DNA of 21,508 nt from Eimeria necatrix (lineage: Eukaryota; Apicomplexa; Conoidasida; Eucoccidiorida; Eimeriidae), in NCBI RefSeq assembly GCF_000499385.1, contig NW_013654470.1:1-21508 (forward strand), in the 5' to 3' direction. Each line of letters begins with the position of its first letter. Position 1 is the first letter of the stretch. Made by a program: the position numbers and the translations under genes. Shown one piece after another: positions 1 to 10,495 of the stretch. The notes under the pieces are model-generated. The model saw nothing but the letters and a program-made list of their open reading frames with translations. It did not search any database and was not told the DNA's origin.

Positions 1-469
1 GGGGCGGGTGCTGGCGGGCGGCGGCCAGCGCCGCGGCCCGCGCGGCGCCGGGGCAGGGGGGGGGCTGCGGGCTGCGGGGCGGGGGCGGGCTGGGGCCCCT
101 CGAGGGACTTTGCGCGGTTTCCCGTGCAGAAGTGCGCAGGGGCGGGGCTGTGGCTGTCTGCGTGTGCAGCCCGCGGCGCGTAGCGGAGCCCCTGGAAAGC
201 TGGACTCGAGCGGACGCGCAGCGGCAGCTGGACTTGGCCCTGGGGTCCGTATGGCGGACTTAGTTGCAGCGAAAGTGTACATGTCTCAGCACTCCGCGCT
301 CTGCGGCGTAGCCAGTGAGAGTCAGCAGCTGTGCGAGGCGCAGCTGCAGCCTCTGTCTTCGACTCTTAACGAACTTCCCCGCGGCCCCAGCCGCCCTCTT
401 GACCCGCTGCCCGAGAGGGGTGGCTGAAACCCCAGTCCTCCCTCCAGTCTGGTCTGCTCTCTAGAGGAG
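1..469 (+). other. GC-rich 5' flank of the CAF1 gene
   Basis: This is a very GC-rich stretch with no protein family that I recognise. An open frame runs through 8-427, but it is Gly/Ala/Arg-rich in the way any GC-rich DNA is. An ATG at 251 opens a less biased segment up to the stop at 425-427. A donor-like GTGAGA at 315 is in phase with an acceptor at 717, so an N-terminal extension of CAF1 cannot be excluded. I prefer to read the region as promoter and 5' UTR, because the ATG at 744 gives CAF1 the normal N-terminal length. Confidence 0.4.
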
Positions 470-717
470 GTGAGGGCGCCTCCGAACCCCAAACCCCAAA
501 CCCTAAACCCTAAACCCTAAACCCTAAACCCGGAGCGCTTTCCAGTGGTTTCGGCCCTGCCGCCGTTTGCTGCGAGCTGGCCCGCCGCTGCTGCTGCGCT
601 GCCGCTCCCGGGAACTCCGAAGGCAGTCTGTAGAGCGAGTGGAAGGGGGGCTTAGGGAGTTTCACTTTGTTGCTTTTTTGCTTCTTTTCTTGTTTTTTCT
701 CTTTTGCTGAACTACAG
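470..717 (+). other. Putative 5' leader intron of CAF1
   Basis: GAGGAG|GTGAGG at 468-475 resembles a donor. A long pyrimidine-rich run (about 659-708) followed by CTACAG at 712-717 is a textbook acceptor. The segment between them carries a telomere-like array. Splicing it would leave the CAF1 start codon at 744 about 26 bases into the next exon, making this a 5' UTR intron. It is inferred from splice-site shape only. Confidence 0.45.
485..531 (+). repeat. Telomere-like AAACCCT array
   Basis: About six and a half copies of AAACCCT, the first two being AAACCCC variants. It lies inside the putative leader intron of CAF1. The plus strand is the C-rich strand, as in every other such array in the window. 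Confidence 0.95.
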
Positions 718-743
718 CAGCCCGCTTCTACCTTTTCGCCCTC

Positions 744-2750
744 ATGAATGGCTACGGTGAAGGTCTCCGCGGCCAAATAATTGAGGTCTGGGCGCACAAT
801 CTCGGTGGGTGTTCTTTTCAGAATATTCCATTTCTTAGTTTGCTGAAAAGTGGCTTTTGAAGAGAAGATCTCTGAGATCTGGGTCTAGGGTTGTGAATGG
901 TGAAACGGGGTGCTGCTCGGATCGTGTCTGTTTTCGTTGCGCCTCTGCATCGCTTGCCCGTTTATTTCTTTTTAAAAATACATATTTAAATAACTTTTTA
1001 ATTTCCGGAATTCAATTTCGGTTTGCGTCTGCAGAGGAGGAGCTCGACCGCATCCGGGATGTGGTCGAGCGCTATCCATACATCGCCCTGGTGAGAATGC
1101 GAACACTTAGCCGTTCGCGCATCTTATTAAGCCTTTAATTTGCTCAATATAAAGAATTAATTGCTGCAGATAATGTAGTTTTACAAAAGGGAAGCAGCAG
1201 CTGCAGCCGGTGTACTGTATGGTCTGCATGGCCAGCAGTTCGCATATTGAACAAGGCGATCCGTGGTGTTTTACCCACGTAGCCGTTCCCAAGCGTTTTG
1301 CGTTTTTATTCTAGAGTTTTGTTTTGACACTGAGTCTCGAAGAAGACCCGGAGGCCGGGGTTTAGGGGCGTTCGGTTGCTGCGTTGCTGCTGCCGGCGCG
1401 CAGGACACGGAGTTTCCCGGGATTGTGGCGCGGCCCACGTCGAACGCGTTGGACTACAACTACCGGACTGTGAAGTACAATGTAGATCTGTTGAAAGTGA
1501 TTCAGTTGGGCCTGACGTTTGCGGACAGCCGGGGGCGGCTGGCGGAGGGAACTTGCACGTGGCAGTTCAACTTTCGCTTCGACTTGAACGAAGACATGTA
1601 CGCGCAGAACAGCATAGACTTCTTGAAGCAGAGCGGCATTGACTTCGACAAGCAGCAGAAAAAAGGCGTGGAAGTGCATGACTTCGGCGAGTTGATCATG
1701 AACAGCGGGTTGGTGATGAACGAGGATGTGAAGTGGATCTCGTTTCACGGCTGTTACGACTTCGGCTACTTGTTGAAGCTGCTGACTTGCGAGGCTTTGC
1801 CGGAGTCGGAAAATGCTTTTTTCGAGCTGGTTCAGGACTTCTTTCCCTCTCTTTACGACATAAAGTTTCTTCTTCGAGACCTGCCGAACTTCAACCTCAG
1901 CCAGGGAAGCAGTTTGCAAAAAGTCAGCGAACAGCTCAACGTGCAGCGCGTGGGGCCCCAACACCAAGCAGGCAGCGACAGCCTGGTGACTTGTCGCACA
2001 TTTTTTAATCTTGTTGAATCTTATTTTGATGGCAAGATAGACGAAGCCAAGTTTTCGGGGGTCATCTACGGGCTGGGGGCCACAGCGCACAAGAGGCACA
2101 GGGGCCCCCACGGGGCCCTCACTTCCGCCCCCTCGCTCGACTTGGGGGGCCCCATCCACGCGGGGGACTTGAAGCAGCAGCAAGACAGCAGCAGCAGCAG
2201 CACAGACATGATGATGGGGGGCCCCGGCGCAATGAGCCGCTACGTCAGCGCGGGCCCCGGCAGCCGCTTGGGTTCGCATCCGCAGCAGCAGCAGCAGCAG
2301 GGCCCCTGGGGCTCCATGGGCCGGGTGAGCAGCGGGGTAGTGGGCAGCTTGCGGCAGCAGCAGCAGCAGCAGCAGCACTCGCAGGCGCTGCTGGGCATCC
2401 CCGGCGCTGCCATCGCAGCAGCAGACAGCAGCAGCTCCGTCAACGGCGACCGACTCAGGGGGGCCCCCGGGGGCCCCCATGCAGCCATTATGCCAGGTAA
2501 TGGTGGCTCAAGAGGGTTTGGCTCTGAGTTGCACCGCACGGGAAGTGCCCCCCCGGCGCCGCTGCTGTGCAGCAGCAGCGGCGGCCGTGTCTTGCCAGCA
2601 GCAGCAGCAGCAGCAGCAGGAGGTTTGGCTGTGGCGGGCCGCCACGGGAATGGGGAGCAGCAGCAGCGGGTTGGCGTGGGGGGCCCTGCTGCTGGGGCCC
2701 TTGTTTTTGAGGGGACAGGAGGTGCAGCAGGGGCCCCCCGGAGGCCCTGA
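744..2750 (+). CDS. CAF1: CAF1/POP2 deadenylase (CCR4-NOT subunit, CNOT7/8 family)
   Basis: Catalytic subunit of CCR4-NOT, a DEDD-family 3'-5' exonuclease that shortens mRNA poly(A) tails in the cytoplasm. Exons are 744-804, 1035-1090 and 1404-2750. The joins are in phase and rebuild the family core: IIEVWAHNL, then EELDRIRDVVERYPYIAL, then DTEFPGIVARP. With the ATG at 744 the first catalytic pair falls at D40 and E42, the numbering of human CNOT7, which supports this start; an in-frame stop lies upstream at 708. The other acidic residues are D158 (FHGCYDFGYL) and D231 (HQAGSDSLVT), with H226 next to it. The nuclease domain ends near residue 266 (VIYGLGATAHK). A tail of about 220 residues follows, rich in Gln, Gly, Pro, Ser and Ala runs. 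The C-terminal end is unsure: a good donor at 2497 could replace the last 84 codons. Confidence 0.92.
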
Positions 2751-3146
2751 GCCCTTCTTCCCATCCCGGGACCCCATCTCCGTTCGCTGCAGCAGCGTCA
2801 GCGGAGGGCGGCTGCTGCAGCCGCTGCTGCAGCTGCTGCTGCTGCTGCTGCAGCTGCTGCAGCAGCTGCTGCTGCGCTGCGCACCCCGCGGGGGGCCCGC
2901 GCCTTGGCGCTGCAGCGGGGGCGTTTGTATGTCTTTGGGGCCGCAAACAGGCAAGAGGGAGACAAGCAAGCTGTCGCTGCTGCCACCTCTGCATGCGCTG
3001 CGAATCTAGCAGCAGCAGCAGCAGCAGAAGTCGCAGCAGCAGCAACAGCTGCAGCAGTGCCACTCGTTGAATGGGCCGAGGGCTCCATCTGCAGAGACAA
3101 ACTGCTGGGGGCCCTGGCCAGCTGCTTCAGCAACCCTGCGAGCTAA
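2497..3146 (+). other. Alternative CAF1 3' end (possible last intron and exon)
   Basis: TGCCAG|GTAATG at 2491-2502 is a strong donor in phase 1. Acceptors ending at 2820 or 2832 restore the frame into a poly-Ala stretch. That frame continues through a non-repetitive segment (LVEWAEGSICRDKLLGALAS) to a stop at 3144-3146. Reading straight through instead ends at 2750. Both frames look partly coding and the sequence alone does not decide. Confidence 0.35.
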
Positions 3147-3150
3147 GGCT

Positions 3151-3290
3151 GGGGCCCCCTTGGGGGGGGGCCCCCCAGGGGGGCCCCCCAGGGGGGCCCC
3201 CGCTGAGGGGGGTTAAGGTTTGGGGGGCGGGGGGCCCCTGGGGGCCCCTAGGGAACCCCCGATGCGGAATTGCATGTCGGGGGCCCCGAC
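3151..3290. repeat. Intergenic GGGGCCCC tract
   Basis: A dense cluster of the palindrome GGGGCCCC and one-base-longer variants, just downstream of the CAF1 gene end. No coding frame is supported here. The same motif fills low-complexity parts of ATG9 exons and another intergenic tract at 11849-11960. Confidence 0.9.
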
Positions 3291-3375
3291 GAAGGGAGGG
3301 GGCTCATCATCGACTTCTTGACCGTAGGAGGTACACTCTGGTTGTTGTTCTACCTAATAATAGCGTTTCTATGAG

Positions 3376-3390
3376 TTGCTGCTGCTGCTC

Positions 3391-3421
<31 letters not shown>

Positions 3422-3436
3422 TGCTGCAGCAGCAGC
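3376..3436. repeat. CTG/CAG microsatellite
   Basis: A near-perfect CTG run that switches to CAG at its right end (CTGCTGCAGCAGCAG), so the end can fold on itself. It is intergenic. Confidence 0.9.
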
Positions 3437-3754
3437 GGGAACTTGCGCGTTTAGAGGGATCGTTGTAGCCACTTTTTAGTGTAGTGAGCACAGAGCCAGA
3501 AGCCCCTGCGGGGAGCTGCAGCACTAAAAGGCCTGTGGGGCCCCTTGCAGCTTTTTGGCTAAAATAGAAAATGCAGATTATTAAAAAGAGGCCCGGACTA
3601 CTTGTTCAACTTGTTGCAGCGGCCAGGTGTACGTACACCGCAGGGCCTGCTGATGTGCAAGAACTTGCAGCAGACGGACTGCAGCAAATCACATCCAGAG
3701 TCTGTTTTGCTGCTGCTGAAAAGTGCCGTGCTGCTCTCCAAGCTGCAGCAAAGA

Positions 3755-3823
3755 AGCTTTTGCTGCTCTCCGAGCAGCAAAAGCTGCTCTTCGAGCAGCA
3801 AAAGCTGCTCTTCGAGCAGCAAA
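3755..3823. repeat. Hairpin-forming 21-bp tandem repeat
   Basis: Positions 3755-3768 (AGCTTTTGCTGCTC) are a perfect 14-bp inverted repeat of 3772-3785, with a 3-base loop. The right arm starts a 21-bp tandem repeat at 3771-3791 and 3792-3812, with a partial copy to 3823. Each unit contains GAGCAGC-AAAA-GCTGCTC, itself a 7-bp stem. It lies between CAF1 and ATG9 with no supported coding frame. Confidence 0.85.
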
Positions 3824-4160
3824 TAAGGTTCTGCTGCTTGCTGCGGGGCTTCGGGGAGAGCAGGAAGACAGCAGCAGCCGTCAGGGGTTTCTGAGGAGTC
3901 TTCAGAAGCTGCAGCTCTTCTTTTTGCATTGCTAAATATATTAGGATAAAATTAATTATTTTATTATATTTATTAATTTTCTGTTTAAGACAATGCCACG
4001 CCTCAGGCAAATCTGGGTGTGTTGTGGATGCGGAGGCACGAGCTCTATGACTGTGTGGCTCTGCTGCAGATATTTTGATCTTTTTGATTTTTAAAATGGT
4101 GAAATTCAACGAAATAATTCAGAGGAAGGCTCTCAGCAGCAGCAGCACTTCTTGCCACTG

Positions 4161-4193
<33 letters not shown>

Positions 4194-4729
4194 GCCACGC
4201 TGCTCTGCTGCTGAAGTGACTCGGTAGCTGCTGTGGCGGAAGAACCGGCTTGCGGGGGGAGTTATTCCTGCCGCATTTGCGTTTAGAATTGCTGAATGGA
4301 TAATTAAAAAATAATAAATAAGTTAAATTTACAATAAAAAGACCAAATCGCCGGAAGTTGAAGGCTCAAGCGCGGCACATGCTGTGGCAGCCGGAGGTCT
4401 GCTGGTGATGGCTGCGGACCACCGGTCACGGCGGAGTGTCTGGACAGCGCAGCTGGGAAGTGGACTTGTTTGAGGTTTTGATTTCTTTTTTCATCAGAAA
4501 AGAACTAAAATGAACATTTGGATGGCTAAATAGCAGGCTTTTTAGCGAGCAAGCCGCAGCCTACATTAGCGGCGCCAGCCCGGGCTTGCTGCCTGAGCAC
4601 TTGTGCGTGGAATGACTCCGTTTTCCCTTCTTTCTTCTTTATTCCTTTCTTCTTGAACCTCCTCAGAGAGGACAAAGGCCAGGAAAGGCAGCAGTTGGAG
4701 CCGCTGGCCAGTTTCAGCGCTTCAGCGGC
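3824..4729 (+). other. Intergenic region and probable 5' region of ATG9
   Basis: Mostly AT-rich unique DNA, with a CTG run at about 4157-4193 and AT-rich patches at 3930-3985 and 4285-4345. A pyrimidine tract ending in CCTCAG at 4661-4666 is a strong acceptor. From 4667 the ATG9 frame is open up to its ATG at 4730, so either a 5' UTR intron ends here or an upstream coding exon is spliced in. I found no recognisable upstream coding exon. Confidence 0.5.
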
Positions 4730-5362
4730 ATGGGGGGCCCCCTTGCTGGCCGGGCGCCTCTCGGCATTGAACTCTCGGCCCCAGGGGCCCCCCCGGGGGC
4801 CCCCCCTTGCGGGGAGGACCCGGAGGCCCCTGGGTTGCTGCCGGGGGAGCTGGGGGCCCCCCTGTTGGCGGATGGGCAGCCACTTTCTCCGTCGGAGAGC
4901 GAGCCTTCGGATGGTCAAAATGGTTTCTTTTTCGAGGCCCCCCGGGACATTGAGGGGGGTTTTCAAGAGGGGAGTGTGTCTGGTTTGCGGGGGGCCCTCG
5001 GGAGGTTCTCGGAGGGCCTCAAGAGCTTCTTAATGCGGTATGTGGGGCCCCGGGGGCCCCCCTCGTTGGTGCGGCCGCTTCTGGGGCCCCCGCGGGGCGG
5101 GGGCCCCTCTGGGGGCTGGGGCGCGGGCCCGCGGAGCTGGCTGGCTCCGGAGACGCAGCAGATATGGGGCCCCTGCGGAGGGGGCCCCCCGGGGGCCCCT
5201 TTGGGGGCCCCGTTGGGGGCCCCGTTGGGGGCCCCCCCGCGTGCTGAGGGGGCCCCCTGGGGGCCCCCCGGGTCTGTGTCGGGGCGGCGGCGGCGGCGCG
5301 GCGAGGCGCGGAGCTCGAGCGGCAGCCCGGCGCGAAGCGCAGCCAAGGAGGAGGCGGGAGGC

Positions 5363-5405
<43 letters not shown>

Positions 5406-6102
5406 ACTGGGACGCAGTGCCGGACTTGGACCGGTTTGTGGGGGGCATTTACACCTACTGGGCCGAGGGGGGCCTCTGCGCTATGCTGTGCTCCCACGGG
5501 GCCCAGCTGGTGGTGCTGGGCTTCACAGTTTACTTCAGTTGGTTTTTGCTGATGTTTGTGAACTGGGAAGGAATCCTTGCATGCAAAAGCCCCGATGCAT
5601 GCGCTTTGGAGCCCCTGCTGCTGGCCTCTCCGTGGGCCCCCTGGGGCCCCCGCCAGACCCTCTGTACCCTCTACGTTTTGTCTTTGACTTTTTTGGTTTT
5701 GTTTTCTCTTTTTTCCGCTTTTTATAAATGCAGAGACGCCGCGGCGCTGCGGCTCTACTTCCGCTCCCGGCTGTACATACACTGCGACAGCGCGCTGCAG
5801 CTCATGGGCTGGCCCGAAGTTGCTGCGCTGCTGCTGCAGGCGCAGCAGCAGCACCCCTTTTGTCTTGTGAAGCAGCACTTGTCAGTGCTGGACTTAGTTG
5901 CAGTAATAATGAGAAAAGACAATTATGTGATAGCTCTCACCAACAAGGAGGTGCTGGCCCGCGCGCTTCCGGTGTACGTACACCCCAAACTCCTCTACAC
6001 CCGCGTGCTTCTCTGGAGTCTCCGCACTGCCATTTTTTTTAATCTCTTCGACAAAAAACAAAGACTCAACCGCCAACTCTTCACCCGCAGGGCACCCAGA
6101 GG
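4730..6102 (+). other. ATG9 N-terminal exon
   Basis: Codons 1-225 are a low-complexity arm (Gly/Pro/Ala from GGGGCCCC repeats, then poly-Ala). The conserved core starts at residue 226 with NWDAVPDLDRF, the ATG9 signature before the first membrane segment. Hydrophobic segments span roughly residues 258-279 and 311-331. Further family motifs are the LYIHCDSALQLMGWPEVA block, IMRKDNYVIALTNKEVL (about 393-409) and FFNLFDKKQRLNRQLFTRR near the end. The exon closes at a phase-2 donor, AGAGG|GTAACC, at 6103. GGTGTACGTACACC at 5971-5984 lies within the coding frame and encodes part of PVYVHPK. Confidence 0.88.
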
Positions 6103-6109
6103 GTAACCA

Positions 6110-6140
<31 letters not shown>

Positions 6141-6197
6141 GGGCTCCTGCTGCTGTGCTTTGCTGCTGCTGTGGTTGGCTGCAGCTGCTGCTGTGGC

Positions 6198-6228
<31 letters not shown>

Positions 6229-7362
6229 GGCTGTCGGCTGCTGTTGCTGCTGCTGTGGGCTGCTGCTGCTGCTGCGGTGTGGTGCAGATGCGGTGTGCTG
6301 CAGATGCGGTTTGCTGCTGCTGCGGCTCGCTGCTGCTGTGGTTTGCTGCTGCTGCAGTTTGCTAAAGTGCCTCCTCATGATCAAGTTGTCTGTGTCTCCT
6401 TTTGTCCCTCTGCCCCCTTTTATCTATTTGTTTATTTGTTTGTTTTCTTTTATTTGTTTGTCTCTTTTTTATTTGTCCCTCTCCTTTTATTTATTTGTCG
6501 GTCTCCTTTTATGCATTTGTCTCTCTTATTTATTTGTTTCTCTTTTTATTTGTTTATCTCTTTTTATTTGTCTATCTCTGTTTATTTATTTATCCTCTTT
6601 TATTTGTTTATCTCTGTATTTTTTCATCTTCTTTTATTTACTCATCTCTTTTTACTTCTTTATCTTTTTTTACTTATTTATCTTTTTTTAATTTATTTAT
6701 CTCTTTTTATTTATTTATCTTCTTTTATTTGTTTGTCTCATCTTATTCTTCTGTCTCCTCGTGTTTTTCTGTCTCCTTTTGTTTATTTGTCTTTCCTTCT
6801 ATTCATTTATTTGTCTCCTTTTTTATTTATTTGTCTTCTTTTATTTGCTTATCTCCTTTTATTCTTTTGTTTGTCTCCTTTTATTTATTTGTTTTTCATC
6901 TTTTTTGTTTGCCTGTCTTATTTATTTGTCTTTCCTCCTGTTTATTTATTTTCCTCCTCTTATTTACTTATCTCTATTTATTTATTTATCTCTTTTACTT
7001 TTTTATCTTTTTTTGATTTATTTATCTCCTTTAATTCTTCCTGTCTCCTCACGTTCCCTCTTTGTCTCACCTTTTATTTATTTGTCTCTTTTTATTTATT
7101 TATCTCCTTTTGAAATTTATTTGTCTCCTTTTATTTATTCGTCTTCTTTTATTTATTTGTATTTCCTTTATTTTTTAAATTTGTTCTTTTTCCGAAAAAT
7201 GCATTTTCCCAGTTGGCCCTTAATACTTTGAGTTTGCGGTTGGCCTTGTTGCTGCTGCTCATGTTGCTGTCGTTGGTGCTGTCGCCATTGCTGCTGCTGC
7301 TGTCGTTGCTGCCGTCTGGCGCTGCCAACCCTTGCTGCGTCGTTCATCCCGGAGGCAAGCGC

Positions 7363-7407
<45 letters not shown>

Positions 7408-7838
7408 AGACATGTCTGCTGCAGTGCCGCTGCGGCAGCAGCACTCGCCGCTGCAGCTGTACCAGCACTGCATGCGGCTGGTCTCCTTCACTCACTTTCT
7501 GCCAGCTTCTTGGATGTCTGCTTCTTGGAAAGTTTCATTTATTTCTCCTCTTTTGGGGGACCCTGAGGAGGAGGGGGCCCCAGGTGGGCCCCCCTTCAGC
7601 AGCAGCAGCAGCGCGCTGCCTCCCGAGCCCAGCCGCAGCAGCAGCAGCAGCAGCAGGGCTGCGGCGGCCGCGGCAGGAAGGCAGCAGCAGCGGCGCGCCG
7701 GCCACCCCCGGCAGCAGCACCCCGCGCACGTTCAGCAGCAGCAGCAGCAGCAGCAGCAGGAGCAGCAGCAGCAGGAGCAGGAGCAGCGCCGGCGCGGGGC
7801 GCGGAGCCGCAGCGGCGCGCCGCCCGCCGCGACCCCCC

Positions 7839-7886
<48 letters not shown>

Positions 7887-8207
7887 CGTTTCTGACCCCC
7901 TCGTTCCTGGGCTGCGAGTCCGCGCAGCACGGCGCGTTCCACTCGGTGTCTGCGCAGCACCGGCGGGCCATGAGCGACCTCTGCAGCGGTCTGTACAGCC
8001 TGCGGCTTGCATGCATGTTGGACGAACTTGCTGCTGTTTTGTTGGCGCCATTTCTTTTTTGTTTGTGTCTTCCTGCTGCTGCTGACGACATTTGCGACTG
8101 CATCTTTGCATGCACTGTGGCCACTCCTTTCGGGGACCTTTGCTGCTTCTCCGGCCTCGACGTTGCTGCTTACGGCTCCCCGGACTACTCCCCCCCGGCC
8201 TTCCTCC

Positions 8208-8259
<52 letters not shown>

Positions 8260-8697
8260 GCGGAGGCGAAGGCGGGGGCGCCGGGGCGAGGACGGGGGCC
8301 CCGCGGCCTCGGGGGGGGCCTCGCCGTCGGGGCCCAGCGAGGACGAGGACTCGTGGGGGCCCCCCTGGGGGGGCCCCCAGGGGGCCCCCGGGGAGGGGCC
8401 CCAGTCGGAGGGGGGGCCCCCAGGGGGGCCCCCAGGGGGGCCCCCAGGGGCGGCCCAAGCCAGCAGGTGGAAGCACCTCGCACCCACGGCCGGGGGGGCC
8501 CCCGGGGGGCCCCCCTGCGTGCCGCTGCTGCAGCGGTTCATGCCAGCAAATGGGAAGTTGGAAAAAAGTGCTCTTTCTTTTCTTTTGACTTATCGAATTG
8601 CTGCTCCTCATGATGACACTTCTCCTCTTTGGTCTGTCTTGGCTTCGAGAAAGATCACCAGGGCCCTCACGGCTGCCTCCGCCAAGCGTGAGCTCCA

Positions 8698-8752
<55 letters not shown>

Positions 8753-9454
8753 GCTGCTGGAGCTGTTGGTGTGCTGCTGCTGTTGCTTTTGCTGCTGCTG
8801 GTGTTGCTGCGGTTGCTGCTGCTGTTGCTGGTGCTGCGGTCGCTGCTCTGCTGCTGCTGCTGCTGACTATCTGTGGTTGCTGCTGCTGCTGCTGCTGCAA
8901 CGATCAGCCTTTCTCTTTATTCCCCCCTTTTTACGTGCTGCTTTGTTTATTTCTATCTCCAAGTTCCTTTGCTGCTGCGGCCACTCGTCACTTCGTTTGC
9001 TTCCTGCTGCAGTGTCTGCCTACCCTGTCTTCTTTCTGCTGCTGTCTTTGTCTGCTGCTGCTTTGCTGCTCTTTCTCGCTTGCTGCTTTGCTGCTGCAGC
9101 CCCTCTTTGCTGCTGCGCTCTGCACTGTCTCCTGTCTCCTCCTAGAGCCTTGCGCACACCCTTCAGAGCTGCTGCTGCTGCTGCTGCTGCTGCTGTGGGG
9201 CTGCTGCTGTCTGCTGCAGACGTGGGCGCTGGGGGGGCCCCCTGCCTGCTGGGGGGCCCCCTGCTGAGCCCCGGCTCGGGGGCCCCCGTGGAGCCCATGA
9301 TCAACTGGGGGGCCCCCCCTTCTGCTGTTTCTCTCTTGGCAGGACTTGAGGCCTTTCAAGAATATTTGCTGCAGCAGCAGCCCTTTCTGCTGCAGGAGCT
9401 GCCGGTGTTTTTGACGCAGCTGCGGCGCGGCGTGCCGGGGCCCCCGGGGCACGG

Positions 9455-9487
<33 letters not shown>

Positions 9488-10452
9488 GCCGTGGGGGCCC
9501 CTGCATGCAGCCTGTGGGCCCCGCCCCATCACTGATGAGGAAAAAGGGGCTTATTTCTTTTGGCTCGAAAAGCTTTATGAGTTCAATTCCGGCAGAGTCC
9601 TTTTTGCAACAAACCAACTCAACTTCTTCACGAGGGCCCTTTTCAAACAAACCCTCACCCCACAGGCCACCAGCAGCAGCAGCAGCAGCAGGGGGGGCCC
9701 CCTGGACCCTGCGGGCACAGCGCGTCGGGGGGCCCCCCTGGGGGCCCTCCCGGGGGGCCCCCCGGGGGCCCCTTGGGGGCCCCCAGCCGCCATGCCCAGA
9801 GGGTACGGACACCACGCAGACAAACGCCGCAGCCACAGAAGGAGACGCAGCAACGACTACCGCCGCCGCAGCAGCAGCAGCAGCAGCAGCTACGGCAGCA
9901 ACAGCAGCGGCAGCAGCAGCAGCAGCAGCAGTGACCAGGACGCCCCAAACTACCGCGCGCCCAGGATAATTGGGAAGCAGCTGCAGCAAAGACAAAGTGG
10001 CCAGAGGCTGCTGCACCGGAGCCACCAGCGGCGGGCGGAGCTGCCGCTGCAGCACCAACTGCAGCTGCAGCAGCAGCAGCAGCTGCAGCAGCAGCTGCAG
10101 CAGCAGCAGCAGCACCACAGCCACAGGCACTCCGGCTCCCGCATGCAGCAGTACCTCCCAGGGGGGCCCCCAGAGGCCTCTGGGCCCCACACAGCCCATT
10201 CCCAGTACCCTGGGGACTCCGCACTGACGGTCACTCAGGGGGGCCCCTTCGAGCTCCCGCAGCACCTGCAGCAGCAGCACATGCAGCAGCAGCTGCAGCA
10301 GCAGCAGCACAAGCTGCAGCAGCAGCAGCAAGCCTTTGGGGCCCTTTGTTCCCGATCTGCTGAAGGCCAAATGCCCTTCGGGATCCACAGCGACTTAGCA
10401 GCAGAGGGGCCCCCCAACTCACCCCACCAGGGGCCCCACCTGTCCCCGTCGG

Positions 10453-10495
<43 letters not shown>

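Noticed and set aside
8..427. A 139-residue frame at the left edge.
   Set aside because: GC-driven Gly/Ala/Arg composition, no family match, and CAF1 has a normal N-terminus from 744.
1362..2480. A 372-residue minus-strand frame opposite CAF1.
   Set aside because: It is antisense to well-conserved deadenylase codons and consists of Leu and Ala runs from the complement of CAG.
6160..7113. A 317-residue plus-strand frame resembling a multi-pass membrane protein.
   Set aside because: All three frames look alike because the DNA is a T-rich repeat; the residues follow the repeat unit and match no ATG9 segment.
8688..9342. Leu/Cys-run protein frame upstream of the ATG9 C-terminal exon.
   Set aside because: A phase-consistent donor and a strong acceptor remove it, and ATG9 has no such segment.
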